From NCBI GenBank assembly GCA_950295325.1, contig OX485804.1, forward strand, positions 15,066,001-15,130,000: 64,000 bases of DNA. The letters are read 5' to 3'. Origin of the DNA: Polytrichum commune. Taxonomy: Eukaryota > Streptophyta > Polytrichopsida > Polytrichales > Polytrichaceae. Positions 25,250-39,000 of this stretch are shown here, in pieces; within the stretch, counting starts at the first letter, position 1; each line of letters starts with the position of its first letter. Made by a program: the position numbers and the translations under genes. A model generated the notes under the pieces. It was not told the DNA's origin, made no database searches, and was given only the letters and a program-made list of their open reading frames with translations.

Positions 25250-28200
25250 CTCCTCCACTAGAAATGCATTCCATGATCATAATATGCAGTTACAGAAACG
25301 CAGGGATGCTATCAAACTCCTCAATCTCAGTTACTCTCCAATTCAACAATCTCCACAGAGAGTTTACCTATCTTAGTACGCCGTTTATGGCAGTTAGTGT
25401 GACATGCATAATAGTGTCACTTATCCTTTTTTGAGGCGTATGCTAGGTTACAATGACAACAAACAACCTCACCATAAATGTCACATAAAGACACTTGACA
25501 TTCAAGGGCACTCACTAATATATTTGCATGAGCATGTTCAATAGCATTATGAGGTGCATGGTTATGTTACACAATGGTTTACAAGTTGACTAAAGTGTAC
25601 ACAAATGATACTTGTCTTTAGTGTGTTCAAGAATATCTTTCTCTTGCATACTAGAATGTAAACATCTAACATTTGCCATTAGTAAGTTCAAAAATATTTT
25701 CCCCTTGCATACTAAAATGCAAGACAAACTATCATCTAATATATCTCAATGTGCTAATCGAAATATCATAATGTATATATTTTTTCACCTAAAGAAGTTT
25801 TCAATGTTGTTGAATGGAATCATATTGGCAATTAGCAAGCATGCCATTTTGAGACCTCTAGGCATCTAATTTAGGCCCTTTGCGAATAGTGTACATGACA
25901 CTACATACCATCAATGGTGTAGTGTTGTGTGTTTCGTTCTCTGTAGATATACCAAGTGAATGTAGCTCTTAACATTCAAGTGTTGAGCAAAATAACTTAT
26001 GCATTGAGTGGTAACTATGCAACGAGACCTTTGTTGAACACCATTGCGGTGTACAATGGGAATTGCAGGAAAAGTTTGATAATGGGAATATTGATATAGC
26101 TAAAAATACGTAAATAGGTACATGTTACACATTGTGAAAGTGTGTAGTGTGAATTTTGTTCGTTTGGCCAAAATCTGGCATCAAATAGACACACATACCA
26201 TAAAGACCCGAGTTGAATTTCCCTTTGTAATAGTTATGTATTACTTTTGATGTGCACATATTTCAAATTCATGTCCCTTTGTCATGAGCATTGATGTTTA
26301 AATTTATGAACTTATAAAATAGTGTCAAGTTAAAAAAAATTATCTAACCCCAAGAATCAGGGCATATGATTTTTAAGATTATGAATTTTAAATTTTAAAT
26401 ATAGCAAATAATGTAAGATTTTATTAATTTTTTTATAGAAAATCAAATCAAACATCAAACAATTCAAATTAAATTAAACATTGCATTTTTGTGAATTAGA
26501 ATATTCCACTCAAATTTGGCAATTTTGTCAATTTTAATTTGATAAAAAATATTCATGATAAAGAATGCTTTGAGAATAATTAAATAAATATTTGTATGAG
26601 AATAATGGATTTTTTAATTAATTGAATCTAAAATTAGATTATAAAGAATCATTTGAAAATAATATAAAAATTGTATGAAAATAATATTTTTTAATTAATG
26701 TAATCTTAAAATTGAGCATCAATTGTTTTTAAATAATTGAAAACAAATTTTGCATAAGTAATGGTATATATACAAACATATTCGAAATAAAAATTGTGAT
26801 CATATGATATGCAATATTTTACATGTTGAAAAGCCGCATGAATTCAACCTCGGGTGGCTTAACCTCAAAGTTTGCACGAAATTCAAAATATGCCATTTGT
26901 TTTAAACCACCCTAGTAACATAAACAATTTGTACATCCAATCATCCATTAAAACAATGCATCATCATTATAAGTGTAGAGCATTGTGAAGTCCTAGTGAT
27001 AAATAAAATTTTAAATACAAAACTCCCAAAAATTCATGCACGCAAGAATAAATTGATTACATGTGGCAACAACTTTTGAATTTTAATAGTCTTTTAGTAA
27101 TTGAAAAGCCCACATATTCCTAGCACTAAATATGATATTGCGCACATTGCATTTCCATCAATTTAACGAATATCCATCTTTGATCTCAAAATCAACATTC
27201 ATGAACTCAAAGTTCATAACAATCTTTTGCTAGATCTTCCAATGAACGATAGATAATTTGCACGAATATTTTATATCGTATGAACCCATCCGTTCATGTA
27301 ACACAACATACACAACTTGAACAAGTTCAAACACATTTTGGTGCCCATGTTTCAACATTATGTTCCTCTACCAAAGCGTTTGAATGCCAAGAGTGATTGG
27401 CATGTCGACACCCAAGAAATCAACTTCGCATTATTTTTTCTTATTCCATAAGCAAAATATGGAATCAAAGTTTTTTTTATCCTATACAAAAGCCCTTTGC
27501 ATCATTGACATGCATATAATAAGTCTCCATGTTAGTATTCGTGTCATATTGTAAACATTCTCTTTTGACATGAACATATGGGACAATTCTCATGACGTGT
27601 CTATGATGCCCTTTATTTTGTTGATGTTTCACCATGATTTGAATAATTAATGAACCCAAACGAAGTTGTTTGACACAATGCTTGCCATATGACAAGTGAA
27701 TTGGATTTGAAAAGCATCATTGCTCGCAATATATCTAGAGCAATGGATTATTTTTTACCCTTCATTGTTGACATGAGTGATATATGGGAGAAATATTTGC
27801 GATACATGTCGTTTGACTTGAAAGCTACACAAACACCCTTAAATGCTTTTATGATGCATATACATGATTTAGGCCCTATATCATTTTGGAACTAAGTGTC
27901 CCTTGAAGATTAAACAAGTTCTTAGTTGTACCTAATTATAAATTCAAAGAGTTTAGCCTCCAAGACGAAAGAATATCATTGAGTTCATAATGCGAGATTA
28001 CCCATGATTTGTTGTTTTAGTGACTGATCGCATTTTATCTAAATTAATGAATAATGAATATAATTGCTACGATCTTCAATTACTTGGGTAGAATTTTATA
28101 TGAATCACTTATAGTCTAGATAAATTCAATTCAAAGGCATTGACTTTCAACTTCATTAGTTGAAAGTCTTAATCGAACTCTCTACCACACATCTACATAA

Positions 28201-30140
28201 TTGGTGGATATTAAATTGTGTATTCCTTGTTAAGTATTAAGTTGAAAGATGTAATCTATTGTTTTGAATTTGGATTGCAATAAATATATAAACATAATTA
28301 TAAAACTTCGTATTTGAGGATTTAAAGGTTTTAAATTTTTAAATTTTAATAGGTATTTTTTTATCTTTGTGAAAGCCGCCCTAATACTATGTGGTATTGA
28401 AGGTGAACTTTATAAAATAATTGATTTATAAATTTTAATATATTTATAATCATAAGGGACATGCATTAAAGTAAATTTTTTTTTTGAGGAAGATTCAATT
28501 GGCTTGAACGTATGCTCAAAGATAAATGTTTTTGAGTAACAAGAAGTGGTGTTTCAAAAGTTTGAAGTTTTGAAGGTGTTAATGCACCCTAAATAGAACT
28601 TTCGATTAGCTTTGAGGCTAGTAATTTTGGAATTTCTATATGAAAACTATTTTATATTGATTGTTTTGACTAACACATGAAAGACAAGATGCACCTACAA
28701 ACACCGAATAGATACTCATGACCTTGTAAATACATTTTTGTTGACATTTTTTTTTGGTACAAAAATATTACATAAATATACTTACTGTGACCAAAAAATG
28801 AATTGGCTAAAATATGCCAAGGTTGAGAGTGTATCCAACAAAGTCAACCAAGTTTTCTTAAGGCTTTGATTAACATGCTTAACCCTTAACATCCCTATGA
28901 AATTTTGTTATGAGTGCATGTGTCTCATTGTTGGTTGTGTAATTTCCATAGACAAGTTTTGAAGATTAAAATGGGACATATATTGCAGGATCTTGAAGCA
29001 TGAAATAGTAGCTATTTTAGGGGACAATGGGCATGAGTGACCTTTTGGATATGTAGATCATAGCAATCAAAGGAAGTGATGCACAAGAAAATGCCTTGTT
29101 TTATATCTCCGGAAAGACCTTTGACCAATCAAATTTACTTGGACAATGAATGGAATGATAGGAAAAACTCAATAGTTAAGTACTTCCACCGATTATCATG
29201 CCAAAATATGCAAACCACATTAGGCTAGTCACCTTGAATTTGGAGTATGTAAATTGTCCTATATTTCTAACCACATATAGGTAAATAATTCTTTTAAATT
29301 CAAAGTATGTCCAAATATCAAACTAAATGGTCAATGTGAGCACAAAGCATGTTTTAAATGAGATAAATAGATTATTTCATTTTTATTAGAATAAATATAT
29401 TTGATGTTCATGAAAACTTTGCATTGGAGTGGCAACCATTGATTGTAGTCAACACCCTTGTGATGAGCTCCCAACACAACAAAAACATAACCACTTCCCA
29501 ATTTGACATTTTTGACACATTCTAGTCATCTCCGAATTGCATGGATCACGAGTGTATGATATCCATGTTGGCTTGATGTTCACATATATTTGATTACAGA
29601 TGAATGAGCTGGGTGGGCTTAATGTAGGGAAGTAATCATCCATCAACCATAAATCAGTTGTTTGGGAAGTTATGGGTTAAAGAGTTGTACCGAGCTATTA
29701 AAAACTAGGTTTTTAACTTGTCATACTAAAATGCACTGGCTAAGCATACTATACAAATGCCATATGGGATTTTCGGCAGTGGTCCTCACTAGGATCAAAA
29801 ACAAGAAAAATTCTCTTAATTTCTCTCAATGTTTTTGAAATGATAAACAAAGGTTTGAGAAGTTTCACCCAACTTTCAAATTCATACTTTGATGCACAAT
29901 GAGTCAATGGAACCTTAATAGGAAATTCTCAATAAAATGAACCAAACCCACGGTTTCATCCTTCCTTGAGGGACTTTACGCAAAACTCTAATGTAAACCC
30001 ACCCTTTTAGTCCCATCTACACTAATTAGACATTTAGGCCCTCAATGTATTTACACCAAGCATAAGTGCCCCTCAACTGCCTTGGAGAAGGGAGGGCCTT
30101 AGTAAGTTCGTTCTCCGCCGCTCTCGTGCGTTCCCTGTGG
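25250..30140. other. AT-rich intergenic region, no gene recognised
   Basis: This is the spacer between two divergently placed genes. The 26.3-28.6 kb part is strongly AT-rich. The frames at 27477-27695 and 27689-27895 show no known motif. A block at about 25600-25990 resembles one at 32870-33190 (shared GAGACCTCTAG-CATCTA), which is another dispersed repeat. Confidence 0.5.
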
Positions 30141-30156
30141 CAGGTTCCCAACGAGA

Positions 30157-30208
30157 TTAGGGTTAGGGCGCGGGGCTAGGGTTTGGAGAAGAGGCTCCTT
30201 GAGGCCCA
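30157..30208 (+). promoter_or_regulatory. Telo-box and site II-like motifs upstream of RPL35
   Basis: TTAGGGTTAGGG at 30157-30168, CTAGGGTTTGG at 30175-30185 and GGCCCA (complement of TGGGCC) at 30203-30208 sit 75-126 bp before the start codon. Plant ribosomal-protein promoters commonly pair telo boxes (AAACCCTAA) with site II elements (TGGGCC/T). The transcription start is unknown, so part of this may lie in the 5' leader. Confidence 0.6.
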
Positions 30209-30282
30209 GCCAAGCCCTGGGAGCTCCCTTTGCACCTCGTGCCCCATCGCTTGCTCGTCTCCGCACCTCCCCGCCCTCCGCC

Positions 30283-31882
30283 ATGGGTAAGCAAATTTCT
30301 TTCACATCTCTCCTACGATCAATGCTCCTCAAGTACACGTCCTCTCATGTAGCACATGCTAGGAAATCTCGCTTCTACCATGCCCTGGCCATATTGTGAG
30401 TGTCAGGGTTTCGCCGTGGGGTGCATTAGAGCTGGAGCTCTGCTTGCCTGTTCTGTTGACATGCTTATTAGAGTATATTAAGGCCAGCTTACGGTGTCGT
30501 GGAATGTGTCGCGGTGATGATCATCGTTTCTGTCTGTTTTGCAGCCAAGTTCAAAGTGCATGAACTGCGAACCAAGGGCAAGAATGAGCTCCTCAACCAG
30601 GTCTGTTAATCTCTTTTTTTGTTAAAGTTTACAGATGAATTTGTTGGAGCTTAGTAGGTCTGGGAACTGGTAATTTTCGTATGTTCTCCTTATTGCCATT
30701 TCGTCATCAACTAAATTCAATTCATCCAGATTAGGGTTTAGTGTATTTTGTGAAATGTTCGCTGCCCTTCTGCATAACATAGATCTTCATTAGAGTTTCT
30801 GACATGTCAGTATGTTCCCTGGTCCTGGTATTGCAGTTGAAGGAGCTTAAGGCTGAGCTCGCTCTTTTGAGGGTTGCCAAGGTGACCGGAGGTGCACCCA
30901 ACAAATTGTCGAAGATGTATGTCATCCCTCTCATTATTCACCATGATCTACTTTAGCTGAGGGCTATGTTCATTGTTCCTCCGAAGTGGCAGTTTTAGGG
31001 TTTGATGAGGCACAATGTAAGGAATTCTTGGCTTACAGATTCTAATTGTTTGTCTGATGATATTACCTTCACCTCGTTACACTGAGAATCCTTCTTCTGC
31101 TCAGCAGGGGTTCACTGGGGCTGGAGGTTTAGGGTTTTAGGGTAACACCTTGCGACTAGGTCATGTTCACGATTAAATGAACTGTACCTTTATTCCTGTT
31201 TCTTCTTTGGCTTACATTCTTGTGGTATAAATTTGGATGTGCAGCAAGGTGGTGAGGCTCTCCATTGCACAGGTCCTAACTGTGATCTCCCAGACACAGA
31301 AGGCCACTCTTCGTGAGGCATATAGCAAGAAGAAGTACATGCCCCTTGACTTGCGTCCCAAGAAGACCCGTGCTATTCGCAGGAGGTTGACGAAGCACCA
31401 GGTTCTTTCCCTTCCATGGCTTTCTCATTCCAGTTTCTTTAAATGGTTCACTTGGTTAAAGATATATCCTTATAGTGGCATCCCTTGGGAGGTAGATTTC
31501 ATTTTGTTTGGCCAATTGAACTCCAAGACATTAGAGATCCATAGTTACTGGTGATGAGCACCGTCCTTAATCCATCGAATTTGTTTCAATTAAATCATGG
31601 ACATATCTGTTCATGTGCTTGCATTATATCACATTCTACTCATCCATCTCACTCAATTTACTTGTCTTCGCAGTTTTGTTCAGATAGGCCTGTCATCTTA
31701 CAGTAGATCACTATGTAGACAGATCGTAGTTTCTCCCTCTTATAGCTGATTGGATATCTTGAAGAGAACAGGTTGGTTTGTATTTATGGTGAGATTCTGT
31801 TGTGTAGGCTTCAATGAAGACGGAGAAGCAAAAGAAGAAGGAAGCTTACTTCCCCATGAGGAAGTACGCAGTGAAGGCCTAG
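30283..31882 (+). CDS. RPL35: 60S ribosomal protein L35 (uL29)
   Basis: Five exons (30283-30286, 30545-30600, 30837-30916, 31245-31401, 31808-31882) give exactly 123 codons plus stop, the usual length of eukaryotic L35. The product begins [20 protein letters not shown] and ends [10 protein letters not shown]. It includes [20 protein letters not shown] and the basic segment [19 protein letters not shown], both family hallmarks. L35 sits at the exit-tunnel side of the large cytosolic subunit. The first coding exon carries only ATG plus one base, a layout frequent in ribosomal-protein genes. All junctions are GT-AG with consistent phases. No defect is visible. Confidence 0.98.
30997..31092 (+). 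ncRNA. Possible box C/D snoRNA in RPL35 intron 3
   Basis: Box C-like TGATGA at 31003, C'-like TGATGA at 31055 and box D CTGA at 31082 lie within about 96 nt. AGGGTT just before box C can pair with AATCCT just after box D (one G-U pair), as expected for a terminal stem. The base before box C is T rather than the usual purine, and I could not identify an rRNA target. Ribosomal-protein introns commonly host such RNAs. Confidence 0.35.
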
Positions 31883-34800
31883 ACGTCTCTCTGAGTTTCA
31901 GGCTGCATCTATCGACCAGTTGGTGCATTTATATCTTGTATTTCCAATTTTAATTGATGGGGTTCAGGCCTCAGCTTGATAGTGGCTTTGGAATCACTCC
32001 ATTTTGTTTTGGAAGCACCTGCGTTAAATGTACCGAGAGTTTTGTTATGGAGCACTAAAGGTTACCTTGTGTCTTATCAGTCTGATTCTGAACAAAGTTT
32101 CTTCAATCCGATTTCTGGGTCTCCCAATCGAATCTAAGTTGGGATTGCAATGTTCCTCTATGTGTTGTTGACCTGTTAAATCTCAATTTGCTCTAACCAC
32201 TACGTATCCAAATTGTACCATCCTTATTCCGCTGTAATTGTTCTACTATCAACTACAATAGGTGTGTATATAACCTTTCCGCAAATGACATAACAGTTAA
32301 GGCTATCATTCGATTGTAATCCTACCTGAGGGGCCCTTGAAGTTTTGCCCGATAGCTCATGTTGCTAGGTGCAACAACGACAACATTAATGCATGTTCCT
32401 TCTGGAAGTCTAGCTATGTCGAAATGTGAGGTTTAGGGCTGTATCCTATTCATATGTTCGAGGCTTTCATATTTTCCACAAGCACATTTGCATTTTGGTA
32501 TTGTCTCTATAATCTCAAATCAAAGCTGAGTGGACTTAATTGTGCATGCAACATTTTAGGCTGGCTGAACTTAGGCCGACCTTTTGACATAATACCGTAG
32601 GTACGTATTTGAGCCTGAAATGTCGATACCTGGAAGTAAACTATTTGAGTAAATCTATAAGCAACACTTCAATAATGTTCGAGATGTTCACCTGACGGCT
32701 TTTCATTTCGATTTACCCGCTAGCAAGTAGGAGTATCTTGTTGGGCAGGTCGGTGGAAGTAAGCAAACCACCAATAACAAGGGTGTAGAAAGAGAATCTT
32801 CCGCTTGCACATTAAAGCGACCTGACACTTTCCATTGCCATGCTCAACTTTCTTTTTACATACGGAAATGTATACACATGACAACAGTTGTTAGTATGCT
32901 CAATAATATCTTAGGCCTTGCACACTCAAATGTACAACTATCATTTCAAGAATGGGCTATGCTAAATGTCATAATGTGAGAACAATTCACCTCAAAAAGT
33001 TACTTGTGTTCATGAATGGTACCGTGTTGATAATTGACAGATGTGACACTTTGAGACCTCTAGACATCTAGTTTGGATTGCTCGTCAATAGTTTGTGACA
33101 CTTAGAATTATAAACGGTGTATTGATTTTGGTTATTGATCCCATGCATTCACATACATACCGGTGCAACATTGATATATACAACTGCAGTTAGTGTCTGG
33201 GAGATTGTTGACGATAATCCGTTGAGATCCTAGTGTTTCCAGGTCCAACTGGTTACATGTTGACATCTTTCAGTTTTTCTTGGTCAAATTGGTGTATATT
33301 CTATAAATTCCTCTAAAATGATGGGTAAATTTCCTGGAGTCTTGAACTTCAACTGGTTGATCTGTAACTAGCAGTGGATTCTCCCCATTCATTGACTGCA
33401 GTGCCTACCACAGTTGGTATTCTTCGCAGTTTAGGTGAATAACATGAACTCTGTGCCCTCAATGCCTGCAGTCCAGTCCTATTCAGTCCCCAATTGCAGT
33501 TCAACACGAACTCAATATATGGCTTTATAGGACACATGGCACAATGTGTTTCCTTGATTGCCTCCACAGTAGACACATGTATTCTTAAGTTCTTTCCATA
33601 AGTCCATTTTTAGTTACCAGCATGTTAGATATCTCTTGATTCTCCCATTAGCCACTCATCAAAAATCAAGGAATTTTGAAATTATAAATTATTGGGATAT
33701 ATAAGTTTTAGATAAATTAGAATTTAAACTGCATGATAATTAAATTTTGAAATAAAGAGGTAAAATGTTCTTGATATAACATTCTTAACATAGTAATTTA
33801 TTTACACTTATGTAAAAAGATGATTGTAGAATGTTCTTGAGGTAAATATTTGTATGTTTTGAAACTGCATACAAAACTTTCAAATTCAAGTAGAGCTTTG
33901 TTTTTTAGACTTTTCGAGTCTAAAGTTTCCAAACTTGATGAATTTGATAGGTGGTGGTGTCATAGATAGTTGAGTGCTCGGCAGAGCAACTTGGTTGTTT
34001 ATTGGATGGACAATGGTCCAGTGATGGATACTATTACTTAGGTATCACGTGGGCCCTTCGTTGCTAGGGTTGTCCTTTGTAGGGTTGTCATTTTCTTAGA
34101 AGAATTAAAAAGAAAAAGAAAGAGAAAAGAATCCAAGCTTCTTGCGTCTAGAAATAAACAAAACAAAAATCCAGTACACCATTTATTGAGGCATTTACTA
34201 AGTGTCCCTTACTAATTTAGATAGACAATGTTATAAAATTTTGCTATGGATTTCATATTTATTACCAACAAAGATTAAATGATTTTTTTTGGATATTATG
34301 CAACACAAATAACTTTACTTGATAAAAAACTTAGATTCTTCTTAAAAAGTTGTATCACTGCATAACGTCGAATAGTGAGTGACACTAAATGCCACAAAGG
34401 GTGTAATGGATTCATATATAAGTAGCTCGCCCAACACGTGACTTAAAACTACAGGGAGTGGTTAGGTTTATGCTTAGCTAATGCTAACTCTAGTTAGGCC
34501 TCCAATTCTAGTTAACTTTACCATGGCCCCTAATTTATGGGCGGTGCAGCCAAATTCACTAACCTATCCCAAATTCCAATGTAGTGCAAAAGATCTTTAA
34601 AAAATGCCATAAACACGTGTCACCACCTCAACAGCCAATAACAAAAAAGGATGGAACTGAGCTGCTATAGCAGTATTTGAGTACTGAGGATATTCGAGTT
34701 ACTAGCAGTGGCTTCAAACAATCGCAGTTTGCGATACCTTACATGTGGAGTTTGGAGGAGATCGGGGGCTCTTCGGAAAGATCCCATCTTAAGCTACAAG

Positions 34801-36013
34801 ATTAGGTCCTCAATTTCTCCAATTGACTCAGATTTGGGGTCATTACAAGTGAATAAGACAGGTGTGTGCATAATGTCCAAGTTTTGTTGCACCAAAACTC
34901 TTTGCCATGGCTTGTGATTGCACACTTGGGGAGTTTGGTGAAACTTTTGGACTTGTTGGAATGCAATTGATATTCTCTCCAAGAAGATGTGCTTTCTTAA
35001 CGGATTCGATTAAGATACGGTGAATTATTAAGAGTAAGGTTACAGACGTGTATGTATGTGTGCAGAGGCTAAGGTTATTTGTGTTGCATTAGAATCTGTT
35101 GAATGATTTAGATTTTAGGGTTTGATGGTAGTTTGATGCAGGTTTTGAATCTTTGAAAGATTTGACATTCTTGAGCTTCTTTAAAAGATGAAGAAGAGAG
35201 CTCAATCACTTGAATTTTGGAGGAAAAATTGATTGGATCACGCTTGAAATAGAAGCATGTGTGCTTACCTTGGGAGGTTTTAGGGTTTGAAAACTTGGGA
35301 GCTTAAAAGTCATTTGGGGTTTGTTGAAAATGTCTTGAGAGTCTTTCTGTAGGATTGAAGTTTTCACCTCTTTGAGTTGAGTGACATGTGAGATAGATTT
35401 GAGTGAAAACAAAGAAGGATGTGTGCATACTCGAAAACTCTGGTGTAGGGTTTGTAAAATTGGGAGTCTTGGGAGAGCTTTTGGGCTTGTGTGGGAAAAC
35501 TCTACAAGATGAAGTGCTTAGAACGATTTTAGTGGAAATCGAGTGAAATTCGAAGCATGTGTGGGAGGGATCAAGGATCCTGTTTCATCAGAAATCTTAG
35601 GAAGGTGGTGGTGTATCCATATTGGGGAATGGGGGTTTTGAGAGAGGTTTTTGGTTTGTTCATCGGCTTGATGTGAGTAAGGTTTGATTTAAATAGAAAT
35701 GGAAACAAACTGACTGAATTTGTTGTATGAGGATTTGATTGAATATAGCCTTAGATAATGACTACATTGTGTAAACTTAAATCTATAGAGATATTAGATT
35801 ATGTGGGAGTCGTATCAGTTTCAACCAAATCATCAACCCAGTCATCGTCTGGTAATTGTCAGAACTACATGCACTACCTAATTCACAATAACCAATCAAA
35901 GTTCCCGAGTTTTGATTCCAGGAAGTATCCAATCTGATTAAACAAAACATGATGGTATTAGGTGGTGAAAGCATTGAATCAGGTCGACTTCAAAGGGAGA
36001 GTGTGGTGGAAGA
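31883..36013. other. Intergenic, no gene recognised
   Basis: The first part is presumably the RPL35 3' UTR. It contains a dispersed repeat at 32870-33190 and family T at 33230-33395. The plus frame at 34708-34917 has no known motif. The 35.0-35.7 kb part has short internal similarities (GAAGCATGTGTG recurs) but no gene. Confidence 0.5.
33230..33395 (-). repeat. Dispersed repeat family T, third copy
   Basis: It shares AACTGGTTACATGTTGACAT and TATTCTATAAATTCCTCTAA with the copy at 8565-8745, in the same orientation. Confidence 0.7.
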
Positions 36014-39000
36014 ATGGGCCAAAAACGAGGATTGAAATTGAAAGTTTACAAGCACAAGGTATGCCTCCAATTTGATTTTTGAGTTACAAAAATGAGAAGC
36101 ATGTCTAGGTTAATGTTGCAAAGAGGAATACAATGTTCATGTACTTTTTGTGTCCTCAACTCAGATTGCAGAAGAGGATAATGATGTTGATCACTCTTCA
36201 TATGTGGCCTTCTGAGGAAAAAAAACAGATTTTCTTGTGTCCAATCTGTCATATAAGGAATATTTTAAATGTGGAAAAACAGAGCACTTCCAGCAGGAAT
36301 GTATTTAAATTTTCACTTAGGTAGACGTGCCTAATTCAGCTACTTATCTTAATTGAACACCTACATTTGAGCGGTGTGTGGTTAAGTGTGGCTCCAAGAA
36401 CAGATACCAAAAAGGCAAGTGTTTAAAAGAGATTGGACTATGTGTTCAAAATATGATACCATTCTAGGCTCAATAGTGAACATGATTGTGAGGGGGGCCT
36501 ATATGAACATTTAATGAGCAGGAGAATCTTCACTTTGATAATGAATTAAATATTTATTTGAGCTCCAAAAACTATGAGGAAAGTGGCTACGGCCTTGATT
36601 TGGATTTGCTAACCATCTTGTACTAATCGTGTGTTTCATATCCCAAGAGAAGTGGGCTAGCCGGAAAAAGTAACTATTTAAGACCTATCTACCTTATGTG
36701 CTGGTTTGGAGGAGTTTTTTCATAATTAGAGTTGCTGGAAAGATTGTATCTTCTTTCTTCTCGCATGAACTGTTTTTGTACATTGTGTGCAGGACAAGAG
36801 CAAGGATATTGCGAACTTGAATGAACAATTGACTCTACTGGGCTTGAAAGTTGTTCCTGTTACAGCTGATGGTAACTGCTTTTTCAGGTTCATCTCAAAG
36901 CTTTTGATGTGCCAGAAAAGAAATGACTTTGGTTCTGTTTGGATGCCTTTTGTGAGAGCTGAAGAAAGTTGTAAGTAGGTTATTTGGATTGGTTAAAGTG
37001 CAACATTACAATCCAGGAAATATATTTGGAAATGAAAAATTGATCAAATATGTGTTTATGCAGAGCTGTTGCAGATCAACTAGAGGGAGATGAAGAACAA
37101 CATGCCAAATACCGTCAATTAGTGGTTGATTACTTAGAGGTTCGAAACTCATCACATTTTTATTTATTTAACCTGCGATAATGTGCATAGATTCATATTT
37201 TCAATTGAACTTTGGTATCAACCAGTATTGTCCTGGTATCGTCTTTTTTTGATACCACTTGGGTATCTGTAATGAGGATAGCACATTACTCTAATACTAA
37301 GTAGGGTATGGGTCTTTGACGGTATTTTTGTTTTTGATACCATTTAGGTCTATATACCATGCAAGAACCTCTATACCTAGGTAAAATCGCCCATACATCA
37401 ATATAGTTTATTATGGTATCGACCCAAATAATAACTCAGGTATACAAAGATTCGCTTACCTTGACATACCCACCAAATATCAATATTTGATTGGTATTAC
37501 AAATTTTGATACCCACGGGTAGGTTCTTTGATACCATTATTGATATTGGTTATTAGTACCCATGCATTCACCTACACACCAGACCAACAATGGTTCCAAC
37601 CATTTTTATTGATTAGAATGAACTAAATGCATATGATTGCCTCAAGTATAGGACCATCAAGAAGAGTTTGAGCCATTTGTAGAGGACGAAGTGCCCTTCA
37701 ATGATTATTGCAAAAGTATGCGAGAGGATGGCACATGGGCTGGCCACATGGAGCTTCAAGCCTCATCATTAGTCAATCGTTGTAACATCTGCATTCATCA
37801 GGTATGAAGAATTCAAGAGGGTACCTTCACAATTCATATAGAAAGACATTTTATTATTATTATTATTATTATTGTGAATATGGCCCCATGTTTGCAACAT
37901 TGACTCAAATTTTATATTTTCATAGGGAAGGCTGGCTATGTACAAAAGTCTAGCAATGATTACAGTAAAACATGTATCTCTAAGTGCAAATTGTTTCACA
38001 AATATTTGACTTCTAAATAGTATATGTGTTCACTCTTGGAGAATAAATTGTCTGACCTTAAAGACACATGTGTTTGTTTGAGGGATGAAATGAAATCACC
38101 AGAGTTTTGTGTCTTGACTCATGATTATCTGGGGTTTTCTGCAGCTAATGACCCCACGGTGGCACATTCGCAATTTTGATAGCGTCGATACAACAACTAT
38201 TCACTTGTAAGTTTTGGCTTGTTCTTGGGGTGTATATCCTAGAAGTCTTTGATAAACATCATCACTTTGATCATTTTTGAGATAGAAAACAACTGGGTAC
38301 AGTGATGCATACAAGCAAGTACCTTCTGTTCTTTGTGTTCCTTGATGGCAGGTAGTAAGTATCAGATTTTTTTATTTTGTACTTCTACAAATAGGAGATG
38401 CTTGAGGAAATGTCATCTGAGAGTGGAGAAACCTGTAAACAAATTACTCGGTGGTTAAAAGAATTAACAAAGTTGAATATGGATGCGGTTTTGGGTGGCA
38501 GATCTTATCATGATGGTGAGCACTACAACAGTGTCCGCAGACAAGACGACATTGGACTTGGACCTGCAAAACCTATCATTATTGAGGTGATGCTCATTTT
38601 TTTACTTGATTGATACAAGTCCACGGCTAGCCTGAAGATTTAGGTCTTTCCACAAATATTATGAAACAAAAAGAGGTCGATCTGCTTTGTGAAGCTTTAC
38701 TGTAATTTCCACTTTTGCAATGTACGGTGATCCATGGTAGTTTTAAAGATTGATTTTTTTTCTTTTTCTTTTTGTTCTCAGCTATGCCATATCAATTTCA
38801 TCTCACACTTGACCTACATAGCTAATCTTTCTGTGCTCTAACAGTATTCTTTGTATTGATTGATATGAATCCATGGCTAACCTCAAAGTCTATGTCTCAT
38901 CAATCACAAATATTATGGAGCAATGTGGTTGATGTTGCACTTAAAAGAGTATATTTGCTTTGTGAAGGTTTACTGTAATTTCCACGTTTGCAATGCATGA

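Noticed and set aside
27477-27895. Two open frames near 27.5-27.9 kb
   Set aside because: No known motif, AT-rich surroundings, no splice partners.
31549-31620. Second snoRNA candidate in RPL35 intron 4 (GTGATGA at about 31551)
   Set aside because: No CTGA box D at suitable distance and no terminal stem.
37140-37651. GGTAT/GATACC-rich stretch in OTU intron 3
   Set aside because: Irregular short similarities only; I could not define a unit.
37850-37873. ATT microsatellite in OTU intron 4
   Set aside because: An ordinary short microsatellite.
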